Positions 45,316 through 54,002 of a stretch of 64,000 bases of DNA are shown piece by piece. The stretch is from Candidatus Saccharibacteria bacterium UBA1944 (lineage in GTDB: Bacteria; Patescibacteriota; Saccharimonadia; Saccharimonadales; Saccharimonadaceae). The stretch lies in NCBI GenBank assembly GCA_002336935.1, contig DDEW01000015.1, positions 33,267-97,266 of the forward strand, given 5' to 3'. Each line of letters opens with the position of its first letter. Positions within the stretch are counted from its first letter, which is position 1. The notes beneath the pieces are model-generated. The model had not been told where the DNA came from. It saw nothing but the letters and a program-made list of their open reading frames with translations, and ran no database searches. The position numbers and the translations under genes were made by a program.

Positions 45316-45726
45316 CTAGTCTGTTTTTCGTCGACCAAAGTTGCTTTGCTCAAACAACCGTGTATTGTGTTCGTAGCGCATATGGCCAAATATTTTCAGC
45401 AATTTTAGCAATCGCAACAACCGCACCACGCGCAGCTCTTCAAATAGTGTAGTTGGTAGCGGCACAGCTGCCAGCAAATAAAACCAGTGGTGCCGTATAT
45501 ATTTGCCGCGGTCTTTCGCCCAGTACAGCTCGAAGGCAAATTCAGCCAAGAACACAATTGCCGTGGCAATATCGAACAGCTCCACTGCTACTAGTTGCTC
45601 ATGGGTGAGGTTCGCAAAGTGCTCGAGTGCCAAAAAAACAAGGTTGAGCACCACAAGGCTAATCATCGCCACTTCTTTGATGGCAAGAAACTTGCGCAGC
45701 CGATTACGGGAATGCTTAGTGTGCAT
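45316..45726 (-). CDS. voltage-sensor-domain-only protein
   Basis: This 136-residue protein has the four helices of an ion-channel voltage sensor. S2 carries acidic residues (VAVELFDIATAIVFLAEFAFE), and S4 is RVVRLLRLLKLLK with five basic residues at every third position. It ends right after S4, with no S5-P-S6 pore; the next 50 nt contain no continuation. The usual S3 Asp is absent (FYLLAAVPLP). It could be a proton-channel-like sensor, a regulator, or a truncated channel. TATAAT lies 6 nt before the ATG. Confidence 0.7.
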   Translation of the reverse strand: MHTKHSRNRLRKFLAIKEVAMISLVVLNLVFLALEHFANLTHEQLVAVELFDIATAIVFLAEFAFELYWAKDRGKYIRHHWFYLLAAVPLPTTLFEELRVVRLLRLLKLLKIFGHMRYEHNTRLFEQSNFGRRKTD

Positions 45727-45788
45727 AGTCGTATTATAGCTTATGCTAGGGTGAGTATTTTATGCCTAATGTTGATAACTGCAATGAT

Positions 45789-46220
45789 TTAGTTGTCTAG
45801 CATACTCTTTGCGTAACGCTCAAATATATCACTCAATTGATCCACCGCCGCCTCAATCGACAGTTGATCGTCATTTTCTGCAACCGACAATGCTATTTTA
45901 TACAGTACTTCCGTTGGCATCTCTAGAAATACCTCGTTACGGTAAAGAAAGGTTAACGTTAAGGTGACCGCCATGCGCTTATTACCGTTTTGAAAAGGGT
46001 GATTTTTTGTCACCAAATAGAATAACACCGCGGCCTTTCGGTATAGCCCTTCATATAAATCATTGCCTGCAAAACATTGGAACGGCTGCTCTAAGCAACT
46101 TTCTAGCTTATGTGGATACCTTGTATCAAAGGCAGGTATGGGTTCGGTCGTATAGTCCATCAACTCCACGGCAAGGCGATGGGCAATATGCTCGGCCTCA
46201 AGAATAGTGAGTGGGCGCAT
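45789..46220 (-). CDS. Doc/Fic-family toxin
   Basis: This 143-residue Fic-fold protein has the motif HPFQNGNKRMAVTLTLTFL. Having Lys in place of Gly after the Asn (GNKR) is the Doc type, which in phage P1 phosphorylates EF-Tu, unlike AMP-transferring Fic with GNGR. Its upstream partner is the 38-residue ORF 5 nt away, making a typical toxin-antitoxin pair. Confidence 0.85.
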   Translation of the reverse strand: MRPLTILEAEHIAHRLAVELMDYTTEPIPAFDTRYPHKLESCLEQPFQCFAGNDLYEGLYRKAAVLFYLVTKNHPFQNGNKRMAVTLTLTFLYRNEVFLEMPTEVLYKIALSVAENDDQLSIEAAVDQLSDIFERYAKSMLDN

Positions 46221-46225
46221 AGCGA

Positions 46226-46342
46226 TTACGTATCGGCAAGCTTAATAAGCGTCTTGTGGTATCGCTTGACGATCTTTTTCACGGCAACATCAAGAGTTGC
46301 CTTATCTTGGCTCGAAAGTGACTTGCTTGGCGCTTTATTCAT
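46226..46342 (-). CDS. small antitoxin-like ORF
   Basis: This 38-residue basic helical peptide (ATLDVAVKKIVKRYHKTLIK) starts at ATG 46342 with TATGAT 6 nt upstream. It is shorter than Phd-type antitoxins (about 70) and lacks a DNA-binding domain, so it would act by covering the toxin. A longer in-frame version from 46435 would run through the promoter and is rejected. Confidence 0.55.
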   Translation of the reverse strand: MNKAPSKSLSSQDKATLDVAVKKIVKRYHKTLIKLADT

Positions 46343-46388
46343 ACTTTTATCATAGCACTCAACATACTGGTATGCAATTTTCACACCC

Positions 46389-47369
46389 TTACAGAAGCGG
46401 TTGCTGTAAACCATCATCATTCTCAATGCTTTCAATACTCACAATCCTCAATATTGGTTTTTTAAGCACAACTTTCGAGCCTTTGGCTGTTGATCGTCGA
46501 TCAACATATGCCTCAATGCGCACAGGACCAAACAGTGAGTCGCGCACCGACTTCACCCCACCCTCTGGCGGAATAGCTTTTAGTACACGCCCATCATAGG
46601 CAAAGCCAAGTGTATCGGTACGCGCATTTCCGCGTGTCAATTCGCCATCTAGTGTCACATGCATATCCTGGGTGAGCTCAGGGAATGCCACACGATCATT
46701 TTGCTCAATATCTCGATTATCAAATATCTTCTTGTCTTTAAACTGTACTTTTTCTGCCGTCTTGGCAACTATTGAGTCTTCGTCAATCGGCTTATCGTCA
46801 ATGTACAGTGCCGCGCCGCGATCGACCATGGCCACAAGTTGCCTCAACTTTGTTGGCGGCGTCGTACGATACGCCTCGAGCTCTTCTGTGCTTACAACAA
46901 TTCTTTCCCCGTTATGGTTCGTGAGCTCTACGCGGTTATTATCAATAATGCGCGCTTCGTCATGCCGAAAGTTACGCTTCACCATCATCGTATGGAAATG
47001 CTTTGCAATCCGCACTACAACCTTCAGCGTAGATACGGCTGACCTGGCAACATCTGCACTTGTCTTGTCTTTGGTGTCATTTTTAGCGATCTCCGTGAGG
47101 GCTGTTTTTCCGTACAATACAATACCCCCCGCAATGGTTAACCCGATTACATCAGTGATTAGCGAACCGGGTCGTATACGTACTTCTATTGAGTAATCTT
47201 TCCCGGCAAGTGTCTTGTTTTGCTTTTCAACATAAAACTTTAGCGTATCTTTTATGCCCTTTAAGTAATCAATCGTTTTATCAAGATCTACCTCACCATC
47301 TTCCACCGACTCACCAGTAAGGTAAAGTGTTCCTACAGGAATTGTTTTTGTATTATGCTCATCACTCAT
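46389..47369 (-). CDS. hypothetical protein, 326 residues
   Basis: I do not recognise this protein. The first 80 residues form an alpha/beta unit (GTLYLTGESVEDGEVDLDKTI), followed by a short Gly/Ile-rich hydrophobic segment (LITDVIGLTIAGGIVLYG) and a basic helical and beta region. The end (GPVRIEAYVDRRSTAKGSK) looks like a small beta domain. It lies between the toxin pair and the PIN/HNH operon, so a defence or mobile-element role is possible. TATAAT lies 7 nt before the ATG. Confidence 0.5.
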   Translation of the reverse strand: MSDEHNTKTIPVGTLYLTGESVEDGEVDLDKTIDYLKGIKDTLKFYVEKQNKTLAGKDYSIEVRIRPGSLITDVIGLTIAGGIVLYGKTALTEIAKNDTKDKTSADVARSAVSTLKVVVRIAKHFHTMMVKRNFRHDEARIIDNNRVELTNHNGERIVVSTEELEAYRTTPPTKLRQLVAMVDRGAALYIDDKPIDEDSIVAKTAEKVQFKDKKIFDNRDIEQNDRVAFPELTQDMHVTLDGELTRGNARTDTLGFAYDGRVLKAIPPEGGVKSVRDSLFGPVRIEAYVDRRSTAKGSKVVLKKPILRIVSIESIENDDGLQQPLL

Positions 47370-47560
47370 AGTTATAATTATATCGCAAAATCATGAATTA
47401 TAATAAATGTCAATATCGCTTATGCCACTATCTCAAATAAATTTATAGCTTTTTCGGTTGTCCCACCAATACTCGCGACGCCTGAGTGAGTCTTACTCTG
47501 CGCATTGTTTTTCCATAACAACACTACAGCCACTCCTGTGTAAGACATTAAGGCATCTGG

Positions 47561-48838
47561 CTACAATGCCATATGACTCTTTTGTATAAGGTAATAGAGA
47601 CGATCCACTTCGATTTTATAACCGGTAATTCGTCGTTGGTTAATGTCGTCAATCTCTTCATTATTAATAATGTTACCCAAAACATCACCAAGTAACCGTA
47701 ACGACAGGATAAACTTGCGCATATAGAAATTACCAACTTTTGAGCGCGCTCGTGCGGTGCGACTTAAATTTCTCAGTGATCTATCTATCGAATCGAGTCT
47801 CTCGTGATACTCAATGGGAATATTAGGAAGCCCTTCTCTGATATACTCGATTATCTCAATGGCTCGGACAATACTCACTGTAAACAGCTCGTACCTTTCG
47901 TCAATATCTTCCCCAAATATAAACCTATCTGCCTTCGGAGCAAGCTCTTCCTCGCCACCCATTATGTCTTGAATCTCGCGGAGGCGACGAACTTCATCAA
48001 TTGCCTCCGAGTCAATCTTTCCACCACCATCTCTGCCCTTGTTATATTCTTCGAGAAAATTGTCCGCGGTGTAAGCATGAAAATCCACGCCAGCTTCAAG
48101 TCGCATTTCACGCCTCAATTGCGGCAACGGCATTATACGCTTGCCCTCATTAAGCAACCACCAGTCTTCTTTTTCGTCACCAGTTACAAAAATAAGTGGC
48201 TTCTGCTTATTTTTAGCAAAAGCTATCATCTGCATCCATACGATAAGGTCGCCATACTGTCGCTCACCCTCTTTATTCATATCTTTAAAACCAGGAGGTA
48301 CTTCTTTCTCGTATCTACGTGCCCCCTCTGCGTATATAGCCTCAAGCTCACTCTCCGTATATGCCTCACCAGTACACTTTGAAAAAATTTTCGTGATCGC
48401 TTCCAAAACCTCATCTGTCTGAATCCAATCCGGGTGCTTGTCCTGTTTCTTCTTTATCTCAGCTTCAATTGTTTTCAAACTCGCTTCTACATCTTCCCTC
48501 AATTTTGAAACGTCAACAAACGGATGGTGTCTATACTTACTGGAAAGTTGCCCCTTAAATGAGTCAATGGTCTTAATTAAATCATCGTACGACTTTTTGT
48601 ATTGTCGAATCACGCCCATTCGATTACGAAAGAATTCAATGCCAACTTGATTGGGCATAAATACCCTATCCTTCGATGCAAGCTCCTTCAATACCTCTAT
48701 GTACTGCTTAAATGTTGTCCGGTTATACCTATACATGTTCAAAAGTGTATTTGTATCAAACACAAAGATTGCATTTTTCCATAGTTCACTGAGTTCCTCT
48801 GGCGTATGGGGGTAATGCTCTCTAAAATGCTCTTTCAT
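47561..48838 (-). CDS. PIN-like-domain protein (defence operon)
   Basis: This 425-residue protein starts at ATG 48838, 4 nt after the DUF262-HNH gene. The N-terminal PIN-like nuclease domain shows FVFDTNTLLNMYR (first catalytic Asp), GIEFFRNR, a long helical insert (about 80-170), and then LIFVTGDEKEDWWL with the second acidic pair. This is the PIN-8/DUF4935 type. The C-terminal 150 residues are helical and basic. PIN enzymes cut RNA or DNA; here it is likely an effector or accessory of the adjacent restriction-like genes. Confidence 0.75.
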   Translation of the reverse strand: MKEHFREHYPHTPEELSELWKNAIFVFDTNTLLNMYRYNRTTFKQYIEVLKELASKDRVFMPNQVGIEFFRNRMGVIRQYKKSYDDLIKTIDSFKGQLSSKYRHHPFVDVSKLREDVEASLKTIEAEIKKKQDKHPDWIQTDEVLEAITKIFSKCTGEAYTESELEAIYAEGARRYEKEVPPGFKDMNKEGERQYGDLIVWMQMIAFAKNKQKPLIFVTGDEKEDWWLLNEGKRIMPLPQLRREMRLEAGVDFHAYTADNFLEEYNKGRDGGGKIDSEAIDEVRRLREIQDIMGGEEELAPKADRFIFGEDIDERYELFTVSIVRAIEIIEYIREGLPNIPIEYHERLDSIDRSLRNLSRTARARSKVGNFYMRKFILSLRLLGDVLGNIINNEEIDDINQRRITGYKIEVDRLYYLIQKSHMAL

Positions 48839-48842
48839 ACTT

Positions 48843-50003
48843 CTACCGATTCCCCTTCGCTCGGTTATGGCTCTTGCACAGCATCTCGCAGTTCTCGGCA
48901 CTGGTTGCACCACCCTTGCTCCATGCGCTCACATGGTCGGCATCCATTTCGCTCAGTTGCCAAATTTTTGTTGCATTCGCGTCATGACCGATGGCACAGT
49001 ACGAGCAGTTTGAAGTACCTTTGGTGCGCGCATCATCAGTTTGCTTTGCATAGACCGATTTTTTTGTCGCATCATCAAACACTCTTACATCAAGAAGCTT
49101 TGTGTCAGTTGAGTCGCCAAGAATAAATTCAAAAATACCGCGACGGTTCTTCACATACGGATCACCGTAGAGTTCGCGAATTTTCACCGACACTTCCGCA
49201 GGATTGTACGACTGCTTGTGGTACTCTTCGTAAAGTCGTCCCCACTCTAGGCCGCGCATCTCACTTTCAACATCGCTAAATACCCCACTCACCCAATCAA
49301 TAACAGTATTAAAGTATGTTTTGAGCTCATTTATATTATCGTCGTAGCGGTGTTGGCTCATATAGTCACCGACATTTCCACGGCTCACCCACTCAAGCGC
49401 CGTCGCCAGATAGTCTTGGCGATTGGCGCTTCCGCTCACGTAGGCACTCCATTTTTGAATGTTGCTGTTCTGGCTGTTGCTAAACTCTTCTTTACCAAGC
49501 GTTACGAACGGCCCGCTATATACTGCGTTCAATAATTCCTGTTGATTAAGTGGCACACCGGCAATGTTAATAGTGCGGAACCATTCTTTGATTTCGCTCT
49601 CTGTACCACTGCATTCGTAAATCAGCAAGCGGCTTTTCATGATGAGTTCTTGCTTGTCTTTGGCGAGCCCACTATAGTACTGCTCCATACCGTCGATTTG
49701 TACGGCAAATTTGCCAGTCACAAATCGCCCGATACTGGTGATCCGCTGCTGGCCATCGAGTACTTCATATGTATCGTCGGCAACTTTGTTGAAATATATT
49801 AGACCAAGTGGATACCCCTTTAGCAAGCTTGCTATGACCGCTACGTCACGCTTGCCATCGGCGTATATATAGTTGCGTTGGTATTCTGGCTGAATCGTTA
49901 GCTTGCCACTCAGGCCAAACAAGCCCTTGCCCTCAAGTTCGTTGTACACAAACCCGTCAACAATTTCAGCTACGGTTGTACCGGTCCAGAGATTAGTAAT
50001 CAT
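48843..50003 (-). CDS. DUF262 plus HNH endonuclease protein
   Basis: This 386-residue protein has an N-terminal DUF262 (ParB/GmrS-like) domain with [11 protein letters not shown] and the conserved DGQQRITSI motif, and a C-terminal HNH nuclease, CSYCAIGHD followed by [19 protein letters not shown] and [11 protein letters not shown] with its Cys and His metal ligands. DUF262-HNH fusions serve as modification-dependent or methylation-guarded nucleases. The start overlaps the methyltransferase stop by ATGA. Confidence 0.85.
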   Translation of the reverse strand: MITNLWTGTTVAEIVDGFVYNELEGKGLFGLSGKLTIQPEYQRNYIYADGKRDVAVIASLLKGYPLGLIYFNKVADDTYEVLDGQQRITSIGRFVTGKFAVQIDGMEQYYSGLAKDKQELIMKSRLLIYECSGTESEIKEWFRTINIAGVPLNQQELLNAVYSGPFVTLGKEEFSNSQNSNIQKWSAYVSGSANRQDYLATALEWVSRGNVGDYMSQHRYDDNINELKTYFNTVIDWVSGVFSDVESEMRGLEWGRLYEEYHKQSYNPAEVSVKIRELYGDPYVKNRRGIFEFILGDSTDTKLLDVRVFDDATKKSVYAKQTDDARTKGTSNCSYCAIGHDANATKIWQLSEMDADHVSAWSKGGATSAENCEMLCKSHNRAKGNR

Positions 50004-51160
50004 GTAGCAGTGCCTCCTTTATGTTGGATAAGAATACGTCCATACGTTCGCCTATTGTTGATTACTGTGCAACCGCCCCTATCTTCAGGGTGCTTTCGAT
50101 AGTTGAGTCTTTGCAATATATCTGCTGGCGCAGATGCGCGTGTATTGCCGCTTGCTTGCCATATGATTTCGAATTGTTCGGGACTGTATTTATCTAAGAA
50201 GCTTATTGGAACACCCATCACGCCCATGTGGTCGGCAGGTATATTCTTCACAAGTGAGACTTCGATGCCATCGTAATTGTCATAGTGTTCAAATGGCTTT
50301 TTTGTTACGTATTTTATAACGTCTACCTCTGGCATGAGTATGAGAGGCTGGTGGAGCCTGCCGTGATCCAAATTCGTGAACCATCTCACACCCTGCACAC
50401 GAGTTATATACACTCGCCTTCCATTCTCATCGACCTTAATCTCACGGACCTGATCTAGATTTGCCACTGCTTCGGGAATCTCATAAAACATTGCACCCCC
50501 ATTTACCCGCGCATTATTACCCAGCCATACTTTATTCTCTTTAATCAAAGGGAAAACTTCCTTATATGTAATGGCGTTCATATTACCGATAATGAGGAAG
50601 CTCTTTTTATGTTCAATAAGCTGCGCAACATATTCTCGAAACAAACTAAACGGTGGGTTTGTCACCACAATATCACTTTGTTTGAGCAGCTCTACACACT
50701 CTTCACTTCGAAAGTCGCCATCGCCCTTTAGCGGTGCCCATTCGTTGTGTTTATTTGCTTTTAGCTGCTTTGCGATATCGGGTAGCCCAAACGCGCCATC
50801 ACCATCTGTATCGCCGACTTCGTTGATGATAAATTTGTTAGCTGTGGGTTTTGGGCGGCCTTTGGGTGTTTCTAGTACTTTGTCATCCCCGAAAAGCGCC
50901 AGTTGAGTATTGGCAATCGGCGATGGCTTGTAACTCGTGGTGATAAGACGTTTCAGCTCTAAGCGATTGAAGTTGAGCACGAAGTATTTGAAAAAATTAC
51001 TTTCAAACGGATCATCACAGTTACAGTACACTACCTTGTCGCGAAATGTATCAGGTTTATACTCCAAGTAGGCTTCGACTTCCTTTTGAATATCTGAGTA
51101 TTGTGTATAAAACTCATCGTTTTTTGCTCTTTTTGCGTTTGCTAGGTTTGCGTTTGCCAT
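50000..51160 (-). CDS. EcoRI-family adenine-specific DNA methyltransferase
   Basis: The protein has 386 residues from ATG 51160 (an upstream ATG at 51199 is disfavoured because TATACT at 51170-51175 lies between). Motif IV is NPPFSLF, N6-adenine type, in [19 protein letters not shown]. The N-terminal [20 protein letters not shown] and [19 protein letters not shown] match the EcoRI-methylase family, which lacks a canonical FxGxG SAM motif. It leads a three-gene operon with a nuclease, as in a restriction-modification system. Confidence 0.88.
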   Translation of the reverse strand: MANANLANAKRAKNDEFYTQYSDIQKEVEAYLEYKPDTFRDKVVYCNCDDPFESNFFKYFVLNFNRLELKRLITTSYKPSPIANTQLALFGDDKVLETPKGRPKPTANKFIINEVGDTDGDGAFGLPDIAKQLKANKHNEWAPLKGDGDFRSEECVELLKQSDIVVTNPPFSLFREYVAQLIEHKKSFLIIGNMNAITYKEVFPLIKENKVWLGNNARVNGGAMFYEIPEAVANLDQVREIKVDENGRRVYITRVQGVRWFTNLDHGRLHQPLILMPEVDVIKYVTKKPFEHYDNYDGIEVSLVKNIPADHMGVMGVPISFLDKYSPEQFEIIWQASGNTRASAPADILQRLNYRKHPEDRGGCTVINNRRTYGRILIQHKGGTAT

Positions 51161-51201
51161 ACTTCTATTAGTATACACTGCGTCGCCCCTGTTACCCAAA
51201 T

Positions 51202-51230
51202 AAAAACAGCCGGGTACAAAGCCCCCGGCT
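51202..51230 (-). terminator. intrinsic terminator of the GC-rich gene
   Basis: AGCCGGG...CCCGGCT stem followed on the minus strand by GTTTTTA, 18 nt beyond the stop of the gene at 51249. Confidence 0.8.
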
Positions 51231-51248
51231 TATGGGCTATGAGTTGGG

Positions 51249-51629
51249 TCAGGCGGTTGCGAGCGACGCGTAGCCGCGCAGTGCCCGCATGGCAGGCGTG
51301 TCGAAGTGCACCACCTCGCCATGGACCTCGACGAAGCCGTCACTCATGAACAGCGGGTCGTCGGGGTCGACATTGACCGTGAAGGTGGCCGTGGCGTAGC
51401 GCTGCTCCGGGGTGCCGTGCTCGTCGAGCTCGGTCACACCGAACAGCTTGTAGCTGCCATCGGCCATGGTGAGCTGCACGAAGGCGAAGCGAGTGAGCAG
51501 CTGACCACAGGGCGTGACCAGCTGGTACTCGATGACGCGATCGGGCGAGTCGGGCAGGCTGGTAGCCATGAAGCCCAACTGCTCAACAGGCGGCATGGTC
51601 AGCAGGTCGAACGTGTTGACGACGGTCAT
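51249..51629 (-). CDS. GC-rich hypothetical protein of foreign character
   Basis: This 126-residue protein starts at ATG 51629 (MTVVNTFDLLTMPPVEQLG) with AAAGGG 8 nt before. It is a predicted beta-rich soluble domain with repeated Phe/Val strands and Asp/Glu (TFTVNVDPDDPLFMSDGF), without a known motif. Codon third positions are almost all G or C, unlike every neighbour, and the region is bounded by a terminator. A longer version from 51689 is possible. Recent acquisition is likely; the function is unknown. Confidence 0.5.
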   Translation of the reverse strand: MTVVNTFDLLTMPPVEQLGFMATSLPDSPDRVIEYQLVTPCGQLLTRFAFVQLTMADGSYKLFGVTELDEHGTPEQRYATATFTVNVDPDDPLFMSDGFVEVHGEVVHFDTPAMRALRGYASLATA

Positions 51630-51771
51630 GGGGTTGACCCTTTCTGTGATGGAAGGTGCAGGAGTAAGAGCCAGTATTGCGTGCTCCAAATGACCCGTAT
51701 GCCAAGCACGGCATATCTCCTTACCTGTTGGTCATTTATTATATTTAAACATATATTTAGTTTATTTGCAA

Positions 51772-52560
51772 CTAGTTGCGGCGTGGTGGCAATGGGAAAA
51801 GTATACTTGTGGTTCGTGCATAGGCTTGCCAACCTTTTTTGCGGCGAGCGCTGACTTCGGCTAGTGGCACCCCCGACACAAACACCAATAGCCATGTAAT
51901 TGTCGCGGCACCCACAACGCCCAACCACCCTGCTGGTGTAGCAAAGCTCATGATTGCTATTCCCCACCACATGGTCATTTCGCCAAAATAATTTGGATGG
52001 CGGGAATACCGCCACACACCCGTTGTCATAAGTTCGGGGTGCTGAGGCTGTTGCAAAAAGCGGGCAAGCTGCCAATCGGCAACCGCTTCAAATATAAATC
52101 CAATCACCCACACACTTATTCCCGCTACCGCTACCCATGAAATATTTGGTTGGTATACATGCAGCACAACCATTGGCAAACTAATGATTGTAGCCAGCAC
52201 TGCCTGCAAAGCAAATATTTTGAAAAATAACTGCAGCGCAACAAACTGCTTGGGCCACTTTGCCATTAGCTGCGTGTAGCGCTCGTCCTGCCGCTGGCTA
52301 CGCAAAAACCGTTTGCCAATGTGCCATGCAAGCCGTGTGCCCCAAACCACAACCAGAGCATCTGCTATATATACCGCAGCGCTTTGCGGTGGTTTATATA
52401 GCCACATAGCAGCAATAATCGCAATGAACGACAAGCCCCAGGCGACATCCACTATATCTATGCGCTGACGACGGAGCGCCAGTATATACACAATACTCTG
52501 CAGAATGAGCGCGCCGCTTAGTGCTACCCCGCCATACGTTACTAGTTCTACTGGAACCAT
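51772..52560 (-). CDS. DUF1295 family membrane protein
   Basis: This 262-residue protein has about seven helices. The C-terminal TGVWRYSRHPNYFGEMTMWW is the signature of the steroid-5-alpha-reductase / isoprenylcysteine-methyltransferase-like DUF1295 family. An upstream in-frame ATG exists; I take 52560, whose start overlaps the DUF2177 stop by 13 nt. Probably a lipid-modifying reductase, unproven. Confidence 0.82.
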   Translation of the reverse strand: MVPVELVTYGGVALSGALILQSIVYILALRRQRIDIVDVAWGLSFIAIIAAMWLYKPPQSAAVYIADALVVVWGTRLAWHIGKRFLRSQRQDERYTQLMAKWPKQFVALQLFFKIFALQAVLATIISLPMVVLHVYQPNISWVAVAGISVWVIGFIFEAVADWQLARFLQQPQHPELMTTGVWRYSRHPNYFGEMTMWWGIAIMSFATPAGWLGVVGAATITWLLVFVSGVPLAEVSARRKKGWQAYARTTSILFPLPPRRN

Positions 52561-52952
52561 CGATGCACCACTGCGTAGGTAACGCCAGCTACTGTTGCCG
52601 TAAGTAGCGCTCCCCATAGCATATCAATCACAACAACTTTGCCGCTAAATCCCTTGAGCACAGCTAGGCTAGTCAAGTCATAGGTTGCATAGGCAACAAA
52701 TCCAAAAGCAGCTCCATAGCCTATAGCATGAGCCAGCGATTCCTTAGCGAGTGCAGGATTAATAACGAATACAACAGCACCAACCACATAGATGGCGTAA
52801 AAAAGAAGAGCAGGCACCATATTGAATTTTTCGAGTAGTATTGAGCCCATCTCTTTGTAGTACAACGATTTTGCTACATAACCAAGCCACAAAAAATCGA
52901 GCAATCCCATTACTCCACCTGCAACAAGTAGTTTTATAACTAGTTCTGGCAC
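52548..52952 (-). CDS. DUF2177 family membrane protein
   Basis: This 134-residue four-helix protein matches DUF2177: LLDFLWLGYVAKSLYYKEM near the start and GYGAAFGFVAYATYDLTSLAVLKGF, followed by DMLWGALLTATVAG. It starts at GTG behind AAAGGAG. DUF1295 and DUF2177 are often adjacent in other bacteria, which suggests a shared membrane-lipid role. Confidence 0.85.
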   Translation of the reverse strand: MPELVIKLLVAGGVMGLLDFLWLGYVAKSLYYKEMGSILLEKFNMVPALLFYAIYVVGAVVFVINPALAKESLAHAIGYGAAFGFVAYATYDLTSLAVLKGFSGKVVVIDMLWGALLTATVAGVTYAVVHRWFQ

Positions 52953-53008
52953 ACTATGCTCCTTTGCAGTTTATGCTATAGGCCTATTATACCCTAACTA
53001 TCAGGGCT

Positions 53009-53509
53009 CTACACGTAGGGATAGTTGCGCGTGATTGAGTTGGCTTTGATAGGCTGGTTGCCATATATATACACATGCTGCTTCCAATACGCCTTGCTAC
53101 GTGCCGTTTCGTCACTCGCACCTGGCAAGGGCGGTTTTGGTGAGCCGAGGTATATGTTTTGCAACCAAAAGTCACTCGCGCGCGAGTCGCGCACTAGCTC
53201 TACGGTGAGCAATCGAGTACTGACGGGGTTGTCTACTTTTGTAAAAGGTATGTATGTTGTACCTTTGAGCAGCTGGGCATAAAACACGTTGTCGCTACTT
53301 TTTTGACGTACTACAAAGTCATAGCCAACAACACGACCCATATCAAAGGTAAGCTCCTCATGTAATCCATCTACTGAGGTACCACCCAATACCTCCGCAG
53401 CCAATGTTACTAGGTGGGGGTTACGGGATATATGCTCGGCAGCTTTTGAATTTGCAAGATTTACATGTACCGCCGTATTATTACGTGTTCGACCAACGAA
53501 TAACGCCAT
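53009..53509 (-). CDS. hypothetical protein downstream of the RRM gene
   Basis: This 166-residue soluble alpha/beta protein has no recognised motif. Features seen are HEELTFDMGRVVGYDFVV, NVFYAQLLKGTTYIPFTKV and a C-terminal Lys/Tyr-rich end. It starts 15 nt after the RRM gene and is probably cotranscribed with it. Confidence 0.55.
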   Translation of the reverse strand: MALFVGRTRNNTAVHVNLANSKAAEHISRNPHLVTLAAEVLGGTSVDGLHEELTFDMGRVVGYDFVVRQKSSDNVFYAQLLKGTTYIPFTKVDNPVSTRLLTVELVRDSRASDFWLQNIYLGSPKPPLPGASDETARSKAYWKQHVYIYGNQPIKANSITRNYPYV

Positions 53510-53524
53510 AGTCCTTGCCGTCTG

Positions 53525-53833
53525 CTATCCGCGACGACCAAATCCACCGCGCGATCCACCGCCAAACTGTGGGCGTGGGCGATCTTCACGAGGTTTAGCG
53601 ACATTGACCACGATGGTACGTTCTTCGAATGTTGTGCCATCAAGCGCTTCAATTGCCTTTTGCGCATCCGCTTCGTTCTCCATTTCTACAAAGCCAAATC
53701 CTCTCGATCGACTAGTTTCACGATCAGCCGCAACCTGTGCGCTTACTACTGTTCCGAATTGCTCAAACAGGGTTTGTAGACTTTCGTTTGTGGTAGAAAA
53801 AGAGAGTTTTCCTACAAATAATTTTGTTGCCAT
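53525..53833 (-). CDS. RRM RNA-binding protein
   Basis: This 102-residue protein has RNP2 KLFVGKLSF, RNP1 RGFGFVEM, and a Gly/Arg-rich tail (FGGGSRGGFGRRG). It is like the cold-induced Rbp proteins of cyanobacteria and CPR. A leader of about 118 nt separates it from an extended -10 (TGgTATACT, 53958-53966). Such long leaders in this family can act in cold regulation; not shown here. Confidence 0.92.
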   Translation of the reverse strand: MATKLFVGKLSFSTTNESLQTLFEQFGTVVSAQVAADRETSRSRGFGFVEMENEADAQKAIEALDGTTFEERTIVVNVAKPREDRPRPQFGGGSRGGFGRRG

Positions 53834-53957
53834 GGTATAGTGTGCCTTTCTATCAGCTAATATATTTGCGAGATAGGGTCTAGTGCAGTAGCCGAGATTA
53901 GGGAAGCCTGCATGCCGCGCTATACTTGGTTAACGAGTAGAATAACTTGCTAGGTAT

Positions 53958-53966
53958 AGTATACCA
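53958..53966 (-). promoter_or_regulatory. promoter of the RRM gene
   Basis: Extended -10 TGgTATACT on the minus strand with no clear -35, giving a 5' leader of about 118 nt before the RRM start codon. Confidence 0.5.
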
Positions 53967-54002
53967 CACCCTCTTTTATATTCATACGTCAAGCGCAATA
54001 CT

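Noticed and set aside
51306..51854. 182-residue plus-strand ORF
   Set aside because: Open only because of the GC-rich composition of the minus-strand gene; protein is His/Glu/Gly biased with no start signal.
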